Notes: generated by a model not told the origin, from the sequence alone. 64,000 bases of DNA from Phlegmacium glaucopus (GCA_015039465.1 MU130051.1:1-64000); one strand, 5' to 3'. Numbered from the stretch's first letter, positions 34,488 to 46,925 are shown. Made by a program: numbers and translations.

Positions 34488-37400
34488 CTCTGCTGTCGCT
34501 CATGTTCAACCTTCGTCTTACTATCCAGCTCTTCCAGTCTCGTCATGTCTTGTCTCAGATCCTCCGAAGGATGGTGCATAAACAATTCAGGATCGAAATC
34601 TCTCAAAATTCAAATTGTTTTTCGACCCCTACTGCGTGAGAGTGCGACGTACACATTAAATGGCGATAGCGTTCCAGACGGAGGCTTTGCGATGTCGATG
34701 ATTACGCATTCCAATGTTTGACCTTGCGCCTTATAATCTGTAAATGCATAGCCGGGAATGATGGTGATTTGCCTTCTCTCCAGTTTTAATCGCTCTCCAT
34801 CGACTTTGACACTAAACTTGAGCAATGAGGGTGAAATTGGGATTATTCCTTCCTCAAGCCCATTGAACGTGATCTTCGGCTGCGTTTCAGGCTTGAAAAA
34901 TATCACTGAAGGTGGAAACATAAGTCGAATATTTCCATCTTCATCAGGGCCTAGGTTCCGCTCCCTCGAATCCAATACAATACCCTTGATAGTTCCTCGT
35001 GTTCCATTCGCCAGTTCCACATCTGTTGCAATACTCAATGCCACCATCGCTTTCATGCCCACCGCCAACTCTACCCGCCTTTTCAATTTTTTCGTCACGT
35101 CATCCTTCAAGTTCGCGACTGCCAATCGCGTTTTTTGCGTTGGCTTTTCGCCCGATTCCACCAATGTGTCTTCCACAATAACAATATATTTTCTCTGTCC
35201 TGATGCCTTACAGTGCCTTTCCAACGCTGCTGCATTCCACAAGTCCTTCACTGCGTTTCTTGGTGTAACGAGTGTGGCATCGCACCATGGAGGTTTTGAG
35301 AAGTCGGGAACATCACAATTTGGATTTGTCAACATGAGCCTTTCAACCTCTCTAATGTCTTCCACCATACACTCGCCAACCCGCAGTCTACTCAATATTC
35401 CTGTCCATATTTCATCTGTCATCCTCATTTGCTGCCGCAGAATGACAACTTTGTCATCACTCCTGGAAGCCACCAATTCTGCAGGATGCAGAATCGATGC
35501 AAAATGTAATGCAGGATCATAAAAATCTGCATTTAGCAGAATAATTAATTCTCAAATAATTCTGCCGAGATGCAAAAAACAATTAAAATCCAGCCAGAAT
35601 TAGAAATTCTGCCTCGATTCTACTTTTGGTAAAATTTTTACTTTTGCATGAATTCTGCAACAATTAGAATCCAATTAGAATGTAAGATTCTACCTTAATT
35701 TCACAAGATGCAGAATTTATCAAGAATGATAAATTCTCAATGGATTTTGCAAACTGCAAAATGTTGTCAGAATTCTTGCAGAATTCATCATTCTGCATTT
35801 TGCCCCCCACTACATAATTGATTCTGCAAAATGCAGAATAATGAATTCTGACAACATTCTGCAGTTTGTTAAATCCATTGAGAATTTATCATTCTTGATA
35901 AATTCTGCATCTTGTGAAATTAAGGTAGAATCTTACATTCTAATTGGATTCTAATTGTTGCAGAATTCATGCAAAAGTAAAAATTTTACCAAAAGTAGAA
36001 TCGAGGCAGAATTTCTAATTCTGGCTGGATTTTAATTGTTTTTTGCATCTCGGCAGAATTATTTGAGAATTAATTATTCTGCTAAATGCAGATTTTTATG
36101 ATCCTGCATTAAATTTTGCATCGATTCTGCATCCTGCAGAATTGGTGGCTTCCAGGAGTGCATATTCTAAAAAAATTGATCTTCCTTTTAGTCCATGACT
36201 GTCATCGCTTTCTGGCCTATCACAGTACAATGCACCGTTTGCGTTTCGCACGGGTGGAAATTGATGGAAATATCCAAAGTCCACGATGTCCATTCCTCCA
36301 AAACATTCCGAATGTTTTCCAACTCCTTCCGCAGCTCTTACCCTTGATACGATTTCCGATCCTCTATATTTCAATTGCTTCGTGCACATCGATATCTCAT
36401 CCGTTATTAAGAATTGACGCCCACCCACATTCTCTTTTCTTCACCTCAAAATCTCTCGACTTGACGTATCCACCCAATTGTCCTTACCAGGCTTATTTAT
36501 TGGGATGCCTGCCCATGAATGGTATGTTTGGCCACCAATTATGACTGCCGCGACTCCAGACGTACCGCATTTCGCGAGTGTGTCAGCGGCGTGTAGAGCA
36601 TCGAATGTTTCTGTGATCGCTCCTATTAACATTGACTTTCCAGTCCCACCATGACCTAAAACGAGCATTCGCAGTTGTGTTGTCTCTTTCCCTGGTGAAC
36701 TCATAAGTCATGCGGATGAACACCTTCTGAAAGAATCTCACCTTCTAACCGTTTCAACAATTGACTCTCAATTATATCATGTGTGCGTCTTTGTTCCTCA
36801 TTCAATACTTTCTTTTTCCAACGAACATTTGCATCTCGCCCAGGAGGATCACATTCCATTGGTATGCCATTCTCATCGGCTTGGAAAGCGTCTACCCTTG
36901 GTTCAATCATTGGTTCCACTTGAGGGATGAATTCGTATCCTGCGAATAACACAGGTCCTCCACCTTCAGCTTCCTTTTTAGTAGCCTTTTTCAATTGTTC
37001 CTCCCAATGTCGGAAGATGACGAGATCTTTCGAGTCTGCTACCACCGCGTTCGGCAGGTATACGGTCTGTGGTTGAATATCCAAAAATATTCCACAACCC
37101 ATTGCTGTGTCCATCAAAACCTGTGCATACAGCTTTTCTCTCATTGTCCCTCTCAACTCATATGCAAACTCTATGTCTTCCTCTGTCGTCTCAATAGCTT
37201 CCGACGTATAACCAAAACAGTCCGTCGTCAAATCTTCTGTACTCGCCTCCTGCTCAAAGTCAACAGTCCTATCAGGCCCGTCGACACATGTCTCTTGCTC
37301 GCGTTTCTTTGCGCCATCATAGCATTCATAATAGTATTGAATGTTTTCAATGATATCGAGGGTTTTCTTTGTCACTCCATTTACCAACAGCTGAAAACTT

Positions 37401-40400
37401 TCTTCAAAGCTCTTTCCACCTATCTTCAGGTCTGCGAGATCGTTCCAAGGTTTCAAGAGTGTGAGCATGCTTGCGCAATATATATCCCTATCGCAAGCCT
37501 TATCGTTCCTCAGCATCCAACACCCTACAAACTGGGGTAGTGTTTTATGCCCTTCCGTTCTAAACACACGGCAGCGGCCTTTCTTATTATATCCTTCTCG
37601 GTATCCCACCCGTCAATTAGGATGCCTTCCAAGTCGTGCCAAATCATCATCTACCCAAACCCTTCCATTGTTTTCTCCACAATCATCTTCTTTTGGGGCC
37701 TTTGCATCGTACGTTTCGAGAAGAAAGGTGAGGAGATTCATATGAGCAATTTCCTGACCTCGATACATGTATTCATTAAGTTGATCTTTTAAAGTGATCG
37801 CTCCCGCATCCATCTCAATCGCATGATTTCAACATTGGCCCATCCCTTGGAGTGTTTCGTTGCATCTGCAGATTAAAAGTCAATTTTTTTTTTTGCAACC
37901 TGCTTTTTAAAGTGACAATCACTCACCTTTTATCTCCCAGACCAGGAAACTTTTTTTTAACAGCAGAAATAAGTGCATCGGTATAAATGCTGACATGGTG
38001 ATGGGATTTGTATTGATCACCCCATCCCATAAGGTAACTTATAACCTCTGGCCCACTGAACTCCCTCTCACGTGTGAGTGTGTTCACACAACGCTGAATC
38101 AAGCGCTTGCTGACGTTCGCAACGTCCACACGGCCTTTCTCCTCCACTTTATGGAATGCCACCCGTTTTGCCAACAACGCGGAAACATTTGATGACCGTT
38201 GTTGTTTTTTGCTTGCGTAATTGGTAATGTACCATGTTAACACGCTCGTATCACTTCCATTCATAAAGAGCTTCACGTCGTGATTTGCTCGAATAGACAT
38301 CAACAATGGAGGATTCCAATTGTTCAGAAATCCACAGAGTCGCTTGGGTCCCCAGCCTCCACTACTATCAACCCAGTTATCTCCTGCCAGTGGAAATGGA
38401 GCTTGTCGTTTACACGTCATTCACCCTTTTATGACCTTCAGACAATTTGTGACCGAACACTGGTGAAGTTGGGTCATACGTGCCAGTTGAAATTCCGTTG
38501 CCGTCATTGACTTCACATCGGCTGGTTTTTGAGGGTCTAGTGGCCGAGAGTACGACACCGATTCTACTTTTGTCATACCAACCACCTCTGCGAAAGATTT
38601 CCCATCAATGTCTGCTCGTATCGTCCCTCCTACGAACCGCTTCATTTTGTCACGAAAACCACCATTCTTCAACACAGTCTTCAATTCTCGTGCAGTTGGT
38701 GCACCATCCAACCACAACAAGAGGTGCAAATGAAGAGATCCACGACCTTGTGCTTCCACTGTGCCTATGTAGCTTTTCACTACTCCAAAGATCCCTTCTT
38801 TCCTTGTAATCATCCCGTTGCGATGTTTGGTTACTCCAATCAATACCTCCAGAATTGTCATAATAATGAAGTGAAAATATTTTGCAGACGTGTATGGATC
38901 GGATGCTATGTTTATCGCTCTTTCAATGCAATCTGGTCCTGCAGTTTCACAAAACCTGTCTAGGTTGATATCTGCTCCCACAAACACTTGTGCAATTGGA
39001 TCTTGAGTGTCTGAGGGATTTATCGTCACCCAAAGACTTGGAGGATTATGAAGTAAGTTCATTCCCCAAATTTTTCCTCTGATAGATTTGCGCGATTCAT
39101 CTGACCCTTGGACCTTCATTTTCACCGTACTTAACAGACCACAAAAGATTCAAATGCCCGGATTTGAAAATGGCACACCTCGTGTTTCTTCTCTGCTCGC
39201 CTTCGTCAGATCCTCTGCGCTTATAGATGATAGAACATTCTGGTTTTGGAAAAACGAGTCTTTCTTCATTTGAATACAAGACGATCGACAGACCTGTCAC
39301 TTTTGGCAGACACCGAAGACTTGAAATGGGAAATGCAGATCTTGTTGAAACCGTTTATCTTCATACCGTAGTGCCCACCGCACATGCGTTTCATAAGGTA
39401 CATTGACTCCATGTTCAATTTCAAATCCACCCTGACCAAATGGGGAGAGTGTAGGAAATGATCCCAACAAATGATTTGCATCGCTAGGACCCCCATCGTT
39501 TCACTGACCAGTAATGGGATCAATCCTTGCGTATTCATTTACAAACGCGCTTCCCCTCCTAATCATGTAATCTTCTTCTTGTCTGCCCTCGCAACAGTTT
39601 GCTAAAGCATGTGCCAGGAGTTCCGAGTCTGTGACTTCAACTCCGTCCACATCGACTACCCCGAGATGTGCCAATGGCAACACTCCTGCCTCTGTAGGTA
39701 ACTCCGGATCTATCAATGTATATTGTGAGTTGTCCACTCACGCGTTTGCCATGTTTTAACCACATTATTACCTCCATGTTCGCCCTCAGACACTTCATCA
39801 ATATCTACGTGAATGTTAATACTTTCTAAAATATTTCTGCAAAAGAAATGCCAACCTTGTGTATCATCCACCTCCTCAATGTCTTCAACAGGAACATACC
39901 CGTCCTGTTCTGTATATAACATGTCCACGTCAGTGGAGTGCTTCGCTGTGGCCATCAATTCATACGGCACTCCATCCTCTGGGAGAGTCGCAAGCCTTGA
40001 ATCAGATATGATGATGTTGTTGTACAGTGGATTATTTGCTTTCAGCCACTCCAACGCATTCCTTACCCACTTTCTCCTAACTCTAAAAAACTTTGGCATC
40101 GTCTTCTCCGGAAGGTTTTTCGGTCCAACAAAGGTGACACCTATCGTCGCTGCAAGCACTTTTGAAACCGGCGGCATTAGCATGCCATCAATCATTGACG
40201 TTATTTGTGATTGATCCAACCTATAAGTCGAAACATTCCCTTTGACACCACTGTGCATTTGCCGCTGGTCCCAGTGGCGAGCACCCAATTTCTTGGGATA
40301 CAACTTGACGACGTATGCAACAGGAATATACTTTGCGACAAGAATTTGTTCCGGCAACGTCAAAAACCTCAACTCGTCTGGTGTCTTCCCAATCCATAGC

Positions 40401-41580
40401 TTGTTCGCAAGCACTAACATTGGCACCTTGTCCATTTTAAGAGCGCACGTACATTCGTAACATACATTTGCAGATGCATCTTCAACTACTCCTTTTGGAT
40501 GGAGTAACATGCCACCATATAGATCATGATGTGGATGGAATTCTGCAGGCTTCAAATTATGCCCATTTGGAATTGCATTGATGCTAAAAACCATCAAATC
40601 TGTTCTCGCCATCTCTTGAGCACATGAACTACAACTCCCGACTGCCACCGCCTCATTGCTTGTTCAATCTATGAACTCCACCCTCGCATCGTCGATTACT
40701 TTTGTAAGTGGCATCCTCATAAACAAATTTTCACATAACTCATTCACAACTCCCTCATCTGCTGACAATTGAATGTCATCACCACTACAACGCATGTCTT
40801 CATCCTGTCCCAAAATTTGAACATCACCATCTCCGGAAAGGGAGACATGTGGACGTCCATATTTTTGGAATCCTTTCTGAACGACCCCTATGACTTCCTC
40901 TCAAATTCTTTCCTGAATCACAGTAGACACTTCACTAATAAGACAATAGATTCCAGTACGTGTCGTCGCTCTTGAACAAGGAAAATGTCGCTGACATGTC
41001 TTCTTAAGATTTAGAATGGAAAACGAGTGTAGCGTATTATGCATGTTCTCCCCATCAAAAAATGCGAGGGTGTGATCAATGGGTTGTCTTCTACATGAAT
41101 TCCTTATCGTTAACTTCCATTCGCATCTTACAATATCAATGGTAAAATCTACCTTTTTAACAGGTAAGAGTTGTCATCTGATGCGCCATTTCCTTCCTTG
41201 TCTATTAAATATCCCTCAGTGCCCATGCTCTCATTCGACTGACTGCCGCTGGTAGTGGTTGAATCGGTATGACCAGGTCTACAACCGACATTCAATGTGA
41301 TTTGTACTGCATGGCGCACAGCAATCTGCGCGTTTATGTCCAGAGACACAATGAATTCGTACAACTTTTGTCGTGAACTAAGCCTCGCCCATCTTCTGCC
41401 ACTTTTTAAATTACATATAGCTCGAATGATGTCCACTCTCGCATTCTTCATCTCATCGTGAATAGGAACCCCATCCAAAAATGTCCAATACGCTAAAATC
41501 TCACTGTTTGAAGACAAAGTGAACATGCGCTCATCATTTATCCGACAATAAATTACAGATTTACCTATCGTCTAGCACCG
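34488..41580 (-). pseudogene. Helitron Rep-helicase (copy B), recently inactivated
   Basis: A complete fungal Helitron transposase read right to left. The cysteine/histidine-rich N-terminal part at 41526-40630 has LHSF-LNLKK-C-RHFPC spacing and IYCLISEVSTV. A DUF6570-like domain follows (40630-39750), then the Helitron-like N domain with NPPSLWVTINPSD (39050). The HUH motif HLHLLLW is at about 38715 and the tyrosine pair WYITNY at about 38220. The PIF1 Walker A GHGGTGKS is at about 36644, ITDEISM at 36400, and the C-terminal motif GYAFTDYKAQGQT at about 34720-34745 with VYVALSRSRG. An intron near 37868-37929 and probably one at 41107-41156 must be spliced. Ten in-frame stops, all TGA (e.g. 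40901, 39501, 38421, 37613, 36441, 34610), two frameshifts (about 36702 and 39735) and one insertion break it. CpG is still plentiful, so it is younger than copy A. Confidence 0.9.
35458..36160. mobile_element. 703-bp foldback element inside Helitron B
   Basis: Two arms of about 340 bp (35458-35797 and about 35826-36160) are near-perfect inverted copies around a loop of some 25-30 bp (CCCCCCACTACATAATTG), so almost the whole element is one hairpin. Ends are CACTCCTGGAAGCCACC and its complement. A 3-bp duplication (CAT on the plus strand, 35455-35457 and 36161-36163) flanks it. The interior is AT-rich with frequent AATTCTGCA. Three-base duplications and CACT- ends recall CACTA-type elements. 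No coding content. The insertion site is inside the PIF1 helicase domain. Confidence 0.9.
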
Positions 41581-43021
41581 TATTTCCTAACATCTCTTTC
41601 TCAATGCAATCGATGGTTCCCCCAATAGTTGAAGTTGTAGGTGAAGTCTGTTAACAACATACCTTTCTACGTCTTTGAACTTTATTGATCACAATCGCAA
41701 AATAACCCCAAACGGCAACCCCAAAATCGAACTTCCGCATATACATTCAAAAAAGTACAACCATTGTCCGTCCATCGATCGGTTTCCAAACTTCATAAAT
41801 TTGAAACTTTTAATCGGGTCAATTTTCAATGTACATCTGTTATCAAGTTCCAAGAAAACTTGGAAACTTCTTTCATTTAAAAGTCGTTGTATTCCTCCGA
41901 GCAATGCGTGATGTTGAACTTCAATGAATACTTTGCTGTATTACCATCATCGCATTTCATACAGTTAACATAGCAGTGCGCTGTAAGGGCCCTAGATGCT
42001 TAATGATACCTTGCACATACTCCTCATCAAAAGCATCCAGCGTTGTAAATATATGGAATGTATAAGCCTCAATCCAATACATCTGATAAATAAAATTAAA
42101 CACCCCTGTAACATACTAACAATCATTAAACTCACCCTATGAAACATTAAGAAGCGGTCACTGACATCTACACATCGAAGATCCACGACCGCTACCATAA
42201 ATGACCCTATGTCCGATGGTGACAGTGAACAATTCGACAAGTGATATTCACTCGATACATTCAAAATCATTTCATGGCTTGGAGTACGCCAATGTGCATA
42301 CTACATTCAAGATCAACAAATTTGTTGAAACATTTAAAGGAAAACATGGAGGTGATACCTGTGTGCTCATACCACCCATCTTCTTATCCTTGTCCTCTAT
42401 CTTTTGCAAAGTATCCATTTGCTTACAAAATGTATCCCCAAAACTAAAATGTCCATGATAATCACTTTCCCGCAGGTTTACCAATAAATAATGACCAAAC
42501 TAAAAAAGAAATTGAAGTTAATTTGCAACTCGAGATTTCAAATACAAAACCTGATTGACATACCAAATCCTCAATCACCTTAAAGGACGACAACTGTCCA
42601 ACTACTATGAATCGATAAGGGGTGCCCTCAATATCAATAAATGACTGAAACTGTTGTCTTGGTGTGGAAAAAATGGAATTCGCATGGCCAAGATGAAAAT
42701 GTCGACCATAGCCCGCATGAGCGAGTGTGACATCTGGATACGAAAAAATAAAAGTTTCGAGCCTTGTAGTCATCACGAAAGGAAAGGATAACGACACCTA
42801 CTCTCAAAAGAATCCATAGTACGATCTCTTCACGACCTCCATTTTGAAACACAGTTCACAACGCATTCATTTGCATGACAAACATTTGAATGTGATAAAA
42901 GTAAAACACATCCCGATTTCTCAGACACCAATAGCGCACGATCAATGAAACTTACACAAATTGCACGCCGTTGACAACTGAGAGATCGTTCCATTGAAAA
43001 GGAATTGACAACAAAGCCCAA
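41149..43021 (-). pseudogene. Uncharacterised exons upstream of the Helitron Rep gene
   Basis: Several minus-strand frames, probably exons of one gene. 41526-41149 holds EILAYWTFLDGVPIHDE and splices plausibly into the Rep reading frame. 42797-42462 holds TFIFSYPDVTLAHAGYGRH and QQFQSFIDIEG. 42484-42272 holds GHYLLVNLRESDYHGHFSFGDTF. Candidate introns of 50-70 nt lie between them, but I could not join all exons without stops. They may form the N-terminal part of the Helitron protein or a second gene of the element. No domain recognised. Confidence 0.35.
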
Positions 43022-43585
43022 AGAAAGCTAACATTCCAAAGGGAGTCATATAGGCAGAATTCTCCTCTTCGACAACTGAAAAGTTACATGAAGGACATCA
43101 GTATTCATGATTGCAAACAATGATATCAATCTCTGCTGGCTCTCAACAAACAAACTTCTACACGAACAAATAGTCGGATGCGATCTGGTTTCAAAAAATT
43201 GATGACGACATTGATGTCAGTCGTTTACAATCGTCTCACACATTCCAATACACATATTGAACGATCCGAACAAATGTTGTCATAAATGAACGGTTGAATA
43301 TAATGTAAGACATAGTGTATGTCGTAACCTAACATTTTCTCCACAAGAAAACCCCTCGGACAGAAACACGGGATAACCCCTCAAATCCTTCCATCTTCTC
43401 ATGTTAACAGTAACCATCGACATAAAAATGGGAACCAAAAGGTAGACACATTGTATAGCTCTTTCAGAAGGAATACACTAAACCCGCCCCCACCACACAC
43501 TCTCACGCAGCGCTTGCCCTCCTTCAAACAATTCTGACTTCAATGCTGCGTGGACACGCACGTCTTTACTAAACACCCCGACTTA

Positions 43586-44744
43586 TGTCGCCTGTTTGGA
43601 TTTTATATCTAACGTGACGTGGTTGAAGACGGGAAATATGAACGAACTTATGAACGCGCCAAGTGACTTGAAGGATACCCCTTCTCTTCCAGCGACGTGC
43701 ACGGTCATGGGCACAGTCTCTCCCCTTCGCCTGTTCGTAGAACTGCATGGAAATTTTAATCCCACGTTTGAACACGCCAGCTTGGAAGCGTCAAAGGCTC
43801 AATTCCAAATCATTTCCCCCACCGCCTATCCAGAACTCAATGATGACTTCAACCTCGGAATCAAACACATTGAAAGTCTTCAAAGCAAAGCAATCACAGA
43901 TGGTCCGAACCCTAGCTATTTTGTAGTGTGGGATAACAAAAGCAAAGCGCTAAAGTTCTCTTGGCCTTTGTTCAAAAAAAGGGTTAGTCCAAATTTTTCT
44001 TCCAATTCATAAACATGCTAACAGCGAAAGAAATTGAATAGACGAAACAATTTGATCGTAAGTTTTTTGTTTTTCCAACAACTATTATCAATTACAATAC
44101 GTCTATCAAACTATGTTCTAGCAATGGACGATGAAGATTGGACTAATGATTATCCAATGACCGAGCAATATAAAGATGCATTTGAGGATATCATTCCTAG
44201 ATGGCGCATCTCACCATTGGCCGCATACGACACCACGCAAAAATTTATCAAACCAAACGATCTCGATCTCATGCTACGACACTCATTAGTACTTGTCCAC
44301 TTCAAATTAAAACACTACGCAATCAGGGACAAGAAGACGAACAGCGTCGGTACCAACACTTTCACTGCACTCGCTACACAAGTCAAAATTCTGGAGCATG
44401 GAGCTGATCGTCGTCCGACGGCTTACAAAAGTCGAATGCTAAAAGGACCGACGTCCCTTCCCCAATCACCTACCAAAAAAAAGGCGGAAATTGACGCCGT
44501 TCATGCGTTCCACCCTGGTAATACATCCCACTCCCTTCATTTCTGTGGTATACTAATGTCAACCTTTAAAGCAGCCGCAACCAATTCCAATGTACCTGCC
44601 GTCGAATCTGAAAAACCCCATGAACTTTCAAAGGCAGATGGAAAGAAAAGAGCAAGAGAAGAAGACGACGAGGTGACCGCAACCGACGGTGAAACCTCCA
44701 TCACCAATTCTCCATCAACAAAAAAACACAAACAGAAAAAATAA
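43586..44744 (+). CDS. Uncharacterised protein, divergent from Helitron B
   Basis: A plus-strand frame with two long parts. Part one (to about 43982, FKK end) has LPATCTVMGTVSPLRLFVELHG and PSYFVVWDNKSKALKFSWPL. An intron follows (GTTAGT...TAACAG, near 43983-44022). Part two has EDWTNDYPMTEQYKDAFED and LVHFKLKHYAIRDKK...NTFTALATQVKIL, with a lysine/arginine-rich acidic tail (KRAREEDDE...KKHKQKK). The true 5' end is unclear: the frame stays open upstream without a convincing ATG. The beta-rich blocks resemble OB-fold ssDNA-binding proteins in style, which would fit a Helitron-linked function, but that is a guess. Stop at 44742-44744. Confidence 0.45.
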
Positions 44745-45172
44745 ACGGTCATTAATTAATTTCGCAGCGTTCTACATCTTTTTGTTTTGTATGTATCAAT
44801 ATGAATGCAAGTTATATGAATATGAAAGTCGCTTAGTAATTCAGCAAGGTGTCAGTCGACGAAGTCGACCCCTAGTACTAAAAGAAAATAAGAATGTGAT
44901 TATGTAATCTAGCAGATAATTTTGATAAAATAATAATCAACAGCTGAAACTCACACAGTTCAACACAGCAATGGGACACTACACTAAGGACCATGAAGTA
45001 AACATCAGAACAGAGGATCGGCAACAGTAAGATGCTTCCACTGGGACAGATTATAGATAGTCATTCACAACAGTCATAAGAGTGCAAGAACAATTGATTC
45101 GTTTGAGTGTAGTGAGCTGACAAGAGAGAACTAGACATCAACACATCCTGTCTTCCCCTCAACCCACTATTT
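44745..45172. other. Short intergenic region with GTCGAC repeat
   Basis: AT-rich. GTCGAC-GAA-GTCGAC followed by CCCCTAGT occurs at 44854-44876, which looks like a small hairpin next to CTAG|T, a possible Helitron terminus. No gene seen. Confidence 0.4.
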
Positions 45173-46475
45173 CTAGCCCGAAGTGCCAGAAGTCCCCCGC
45201 CCCATTTTTTCAGCGACCCGGCGTGAAGTGCGTGTTCCACTGGAACCCCTATAAAGATTAACACGTGATGTCCCATCGTCGGAATTGCTGGAAGGGGTGA
45301 TGTTTCCCTTAGACGATTCGGGAGATTTCGTGGGACCAAAGATATCCTTTTCATCCGGAACAGGGTACTGCGGCGGAGCTTGTGCGAAGAGGTGGGAACC
45401 AATCCTTGTAGCGCCATCCCAATCGACCACGTTGACGTCGTAGCGGGCGTCCATATTGGGGTCTTCTTCGTTCTTGATGTCCCACAAATAGTTGTCGTGG
45501 CCTTTGGGGTCACTATAACTAACCATAAGTGTTTAGTACCAATCGGAAATCAATGAACACTTACCCATGTCGTAGGTGGAATTTCGCCTCAGCTCGGTCC
45601 AATGCCTCTTTTTCCTTTTTTGTGATGAAGTCTATATCCTTGATCAGATCCAACTTTGTCTTGGACAAGGGGACGCCCATGTTCTTCATTAAAATGTAAT
45701 CGAGCTCCGGCTTAGCCCTGCGACCCCAAGCAAAGAGTTGTTCGACCTGACGAAGACTGGCAACTTCACTAGTAATTCTCTTAACGGCATCGTCATCGAG
45801 ACGACCCCTATCAATGATTTTGACAACGGCCTCACACCCTTGAACAGGCCCTTTAATATAGTAGACACCGAAGCCCTGACTCCCTCGGCTGGGAGGTTTT
45901 GAATGGTCGATGTCTTTCAAGGCGTTCAACAACTCTTCCTTGGTACTCAGGTTAGGCTCGCACTTGGCCCGCTTCCTGGATGGGGATCGGCTTCCCTCGT
46001 CACCCTAAATGAGATATCCGTTTGCGGGGTATAGTTCATAGTGAGATGGAGCCACCTACGCTAGCCTGTCGCTTGGAGCTGCTTGACCGAGATATGGAAC
46101 CGGCGCTGGCAGCCCCCTCTTCGGCCTGAAGATTGGCAACTTTCTAGAACCAAAGTTAGCTTCCTAGATATCATGATCCCTACGAAGCAGGACCGCTTAC
46201 TCCTTTTCCCTTGGACCTACCCCTACCGCGGGTACTGCCCCTGGTAGACTTGCGACCACGATTTGGTGGTGGATTGTCCCCACCGGCGGCACCACCGGTG
46301 GTGGTTGATCCCTCGGGCTCCATTCGTTTCTGATAATCCAACAATTTAGAATAATCGGAGAAGATTTGCCCAACGACTTACGGAAAGTTCGACGGGATTG
46401 CCGCGGAGTGGAAAGATCGGCGTCGCGAAGACGGTACCGAAGAAGATGAACGCAATAGTGACAGTCGTAAGACGC
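45173..46475 (-). CDS. Secreted kinase-like protein
   Basis: Six exons on the minus strand. Start at 46475 gives a clean signal peptide (MRLTTVTIAFIFFGTVFA, cleavage before TPIF). Exon 2 adds an Arg/Gly-rich stretch (RGRKSTRGSTRGRGRSKGKG), exon 3 a serine-rich part, then a region with protein-kinase features. These are SQGFGVYYIKG (glycine-loop position), AVVKIID (lysine), EVASLRQVEQLF, YILMKNMGVPL (hinge), HGYSDPKGHDNYLWD (catalytic-loop position) and VNVVDWDGA (DFG position). The catalytic loop departs from HxDxxxxN spacing, so activity is doubtful. A disordered Ser/Arg tail ends at 45173. About 345 residues. Introns: 45526-45567, about 46003-46058, 46146-46200 and 46331-46382. Secretion of such a fold is unusual. 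The family name is unknown to me. Confidence 0.65.
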
Positions 46476-46925
46476 ATTAGAGACAAGTGGTCAACGTTCA
46501 ACGTCGAAAAGATGTGGAGGGCCAGCCTGAGGATTCTCCAACGGCACCTGCTAGGGCTTTTATACACCCAAGGTGGACCCTATTCACGTAACAGGCTGGA
46601 CCTCCACGCGTTTCGCTAGCTACATATGCATGGACGAGCGCTGATCGTGGCACGATTGATTTAGAAAAAAAGGCCAGCCGAGACGGTATTCGCATGACAG
46701 ACCAGACCTTGTACACGGCCTTCGTGTATTGTTGGGCCTAAGTCGAATAGCGGTGATACGGCGGCGAACAAATGAATTTGCAAGCAATGCGGCAAGAATA
46801 CAGACACCAGACTTAGTCGAGAACCTTATTCGCATGGTAACTAGGCTACTAGCGGTGCATCGTTAGACTCCTTTAACGAGTCCACCCTCGATGCCTCTAA
46901 CTGATGGGATCAGATTAAAGAAGAA
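46476..46925. other. Promoter side of the kinase-like gene
   Basis: No gene recognised. Small frames on both strands lack motifs. It ends at the TA that flanks the MITE. Confidence 0.5.

Noticed and set aside
34758..35522. 254-codon plus-strand frame
   Set aside because: Exactly antisense to the Helitron B helicase domain, which has clear PIF1 motifs on the minus strand.
36995..37540. 181-codon plus-strand frame
   Set aside because: Antisense to the Helitron B Rep-helicase. No motif of its own.
34488..41580. Reading TGA as a recoded amino acid in Helitron B
   Set aside because: Other genes in the window use TGA as a normal stop (for example MAD3, AIP1 and the MFS gene), and the element also has frameshifts and an insertion. 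Mutation is the simpler explanation.
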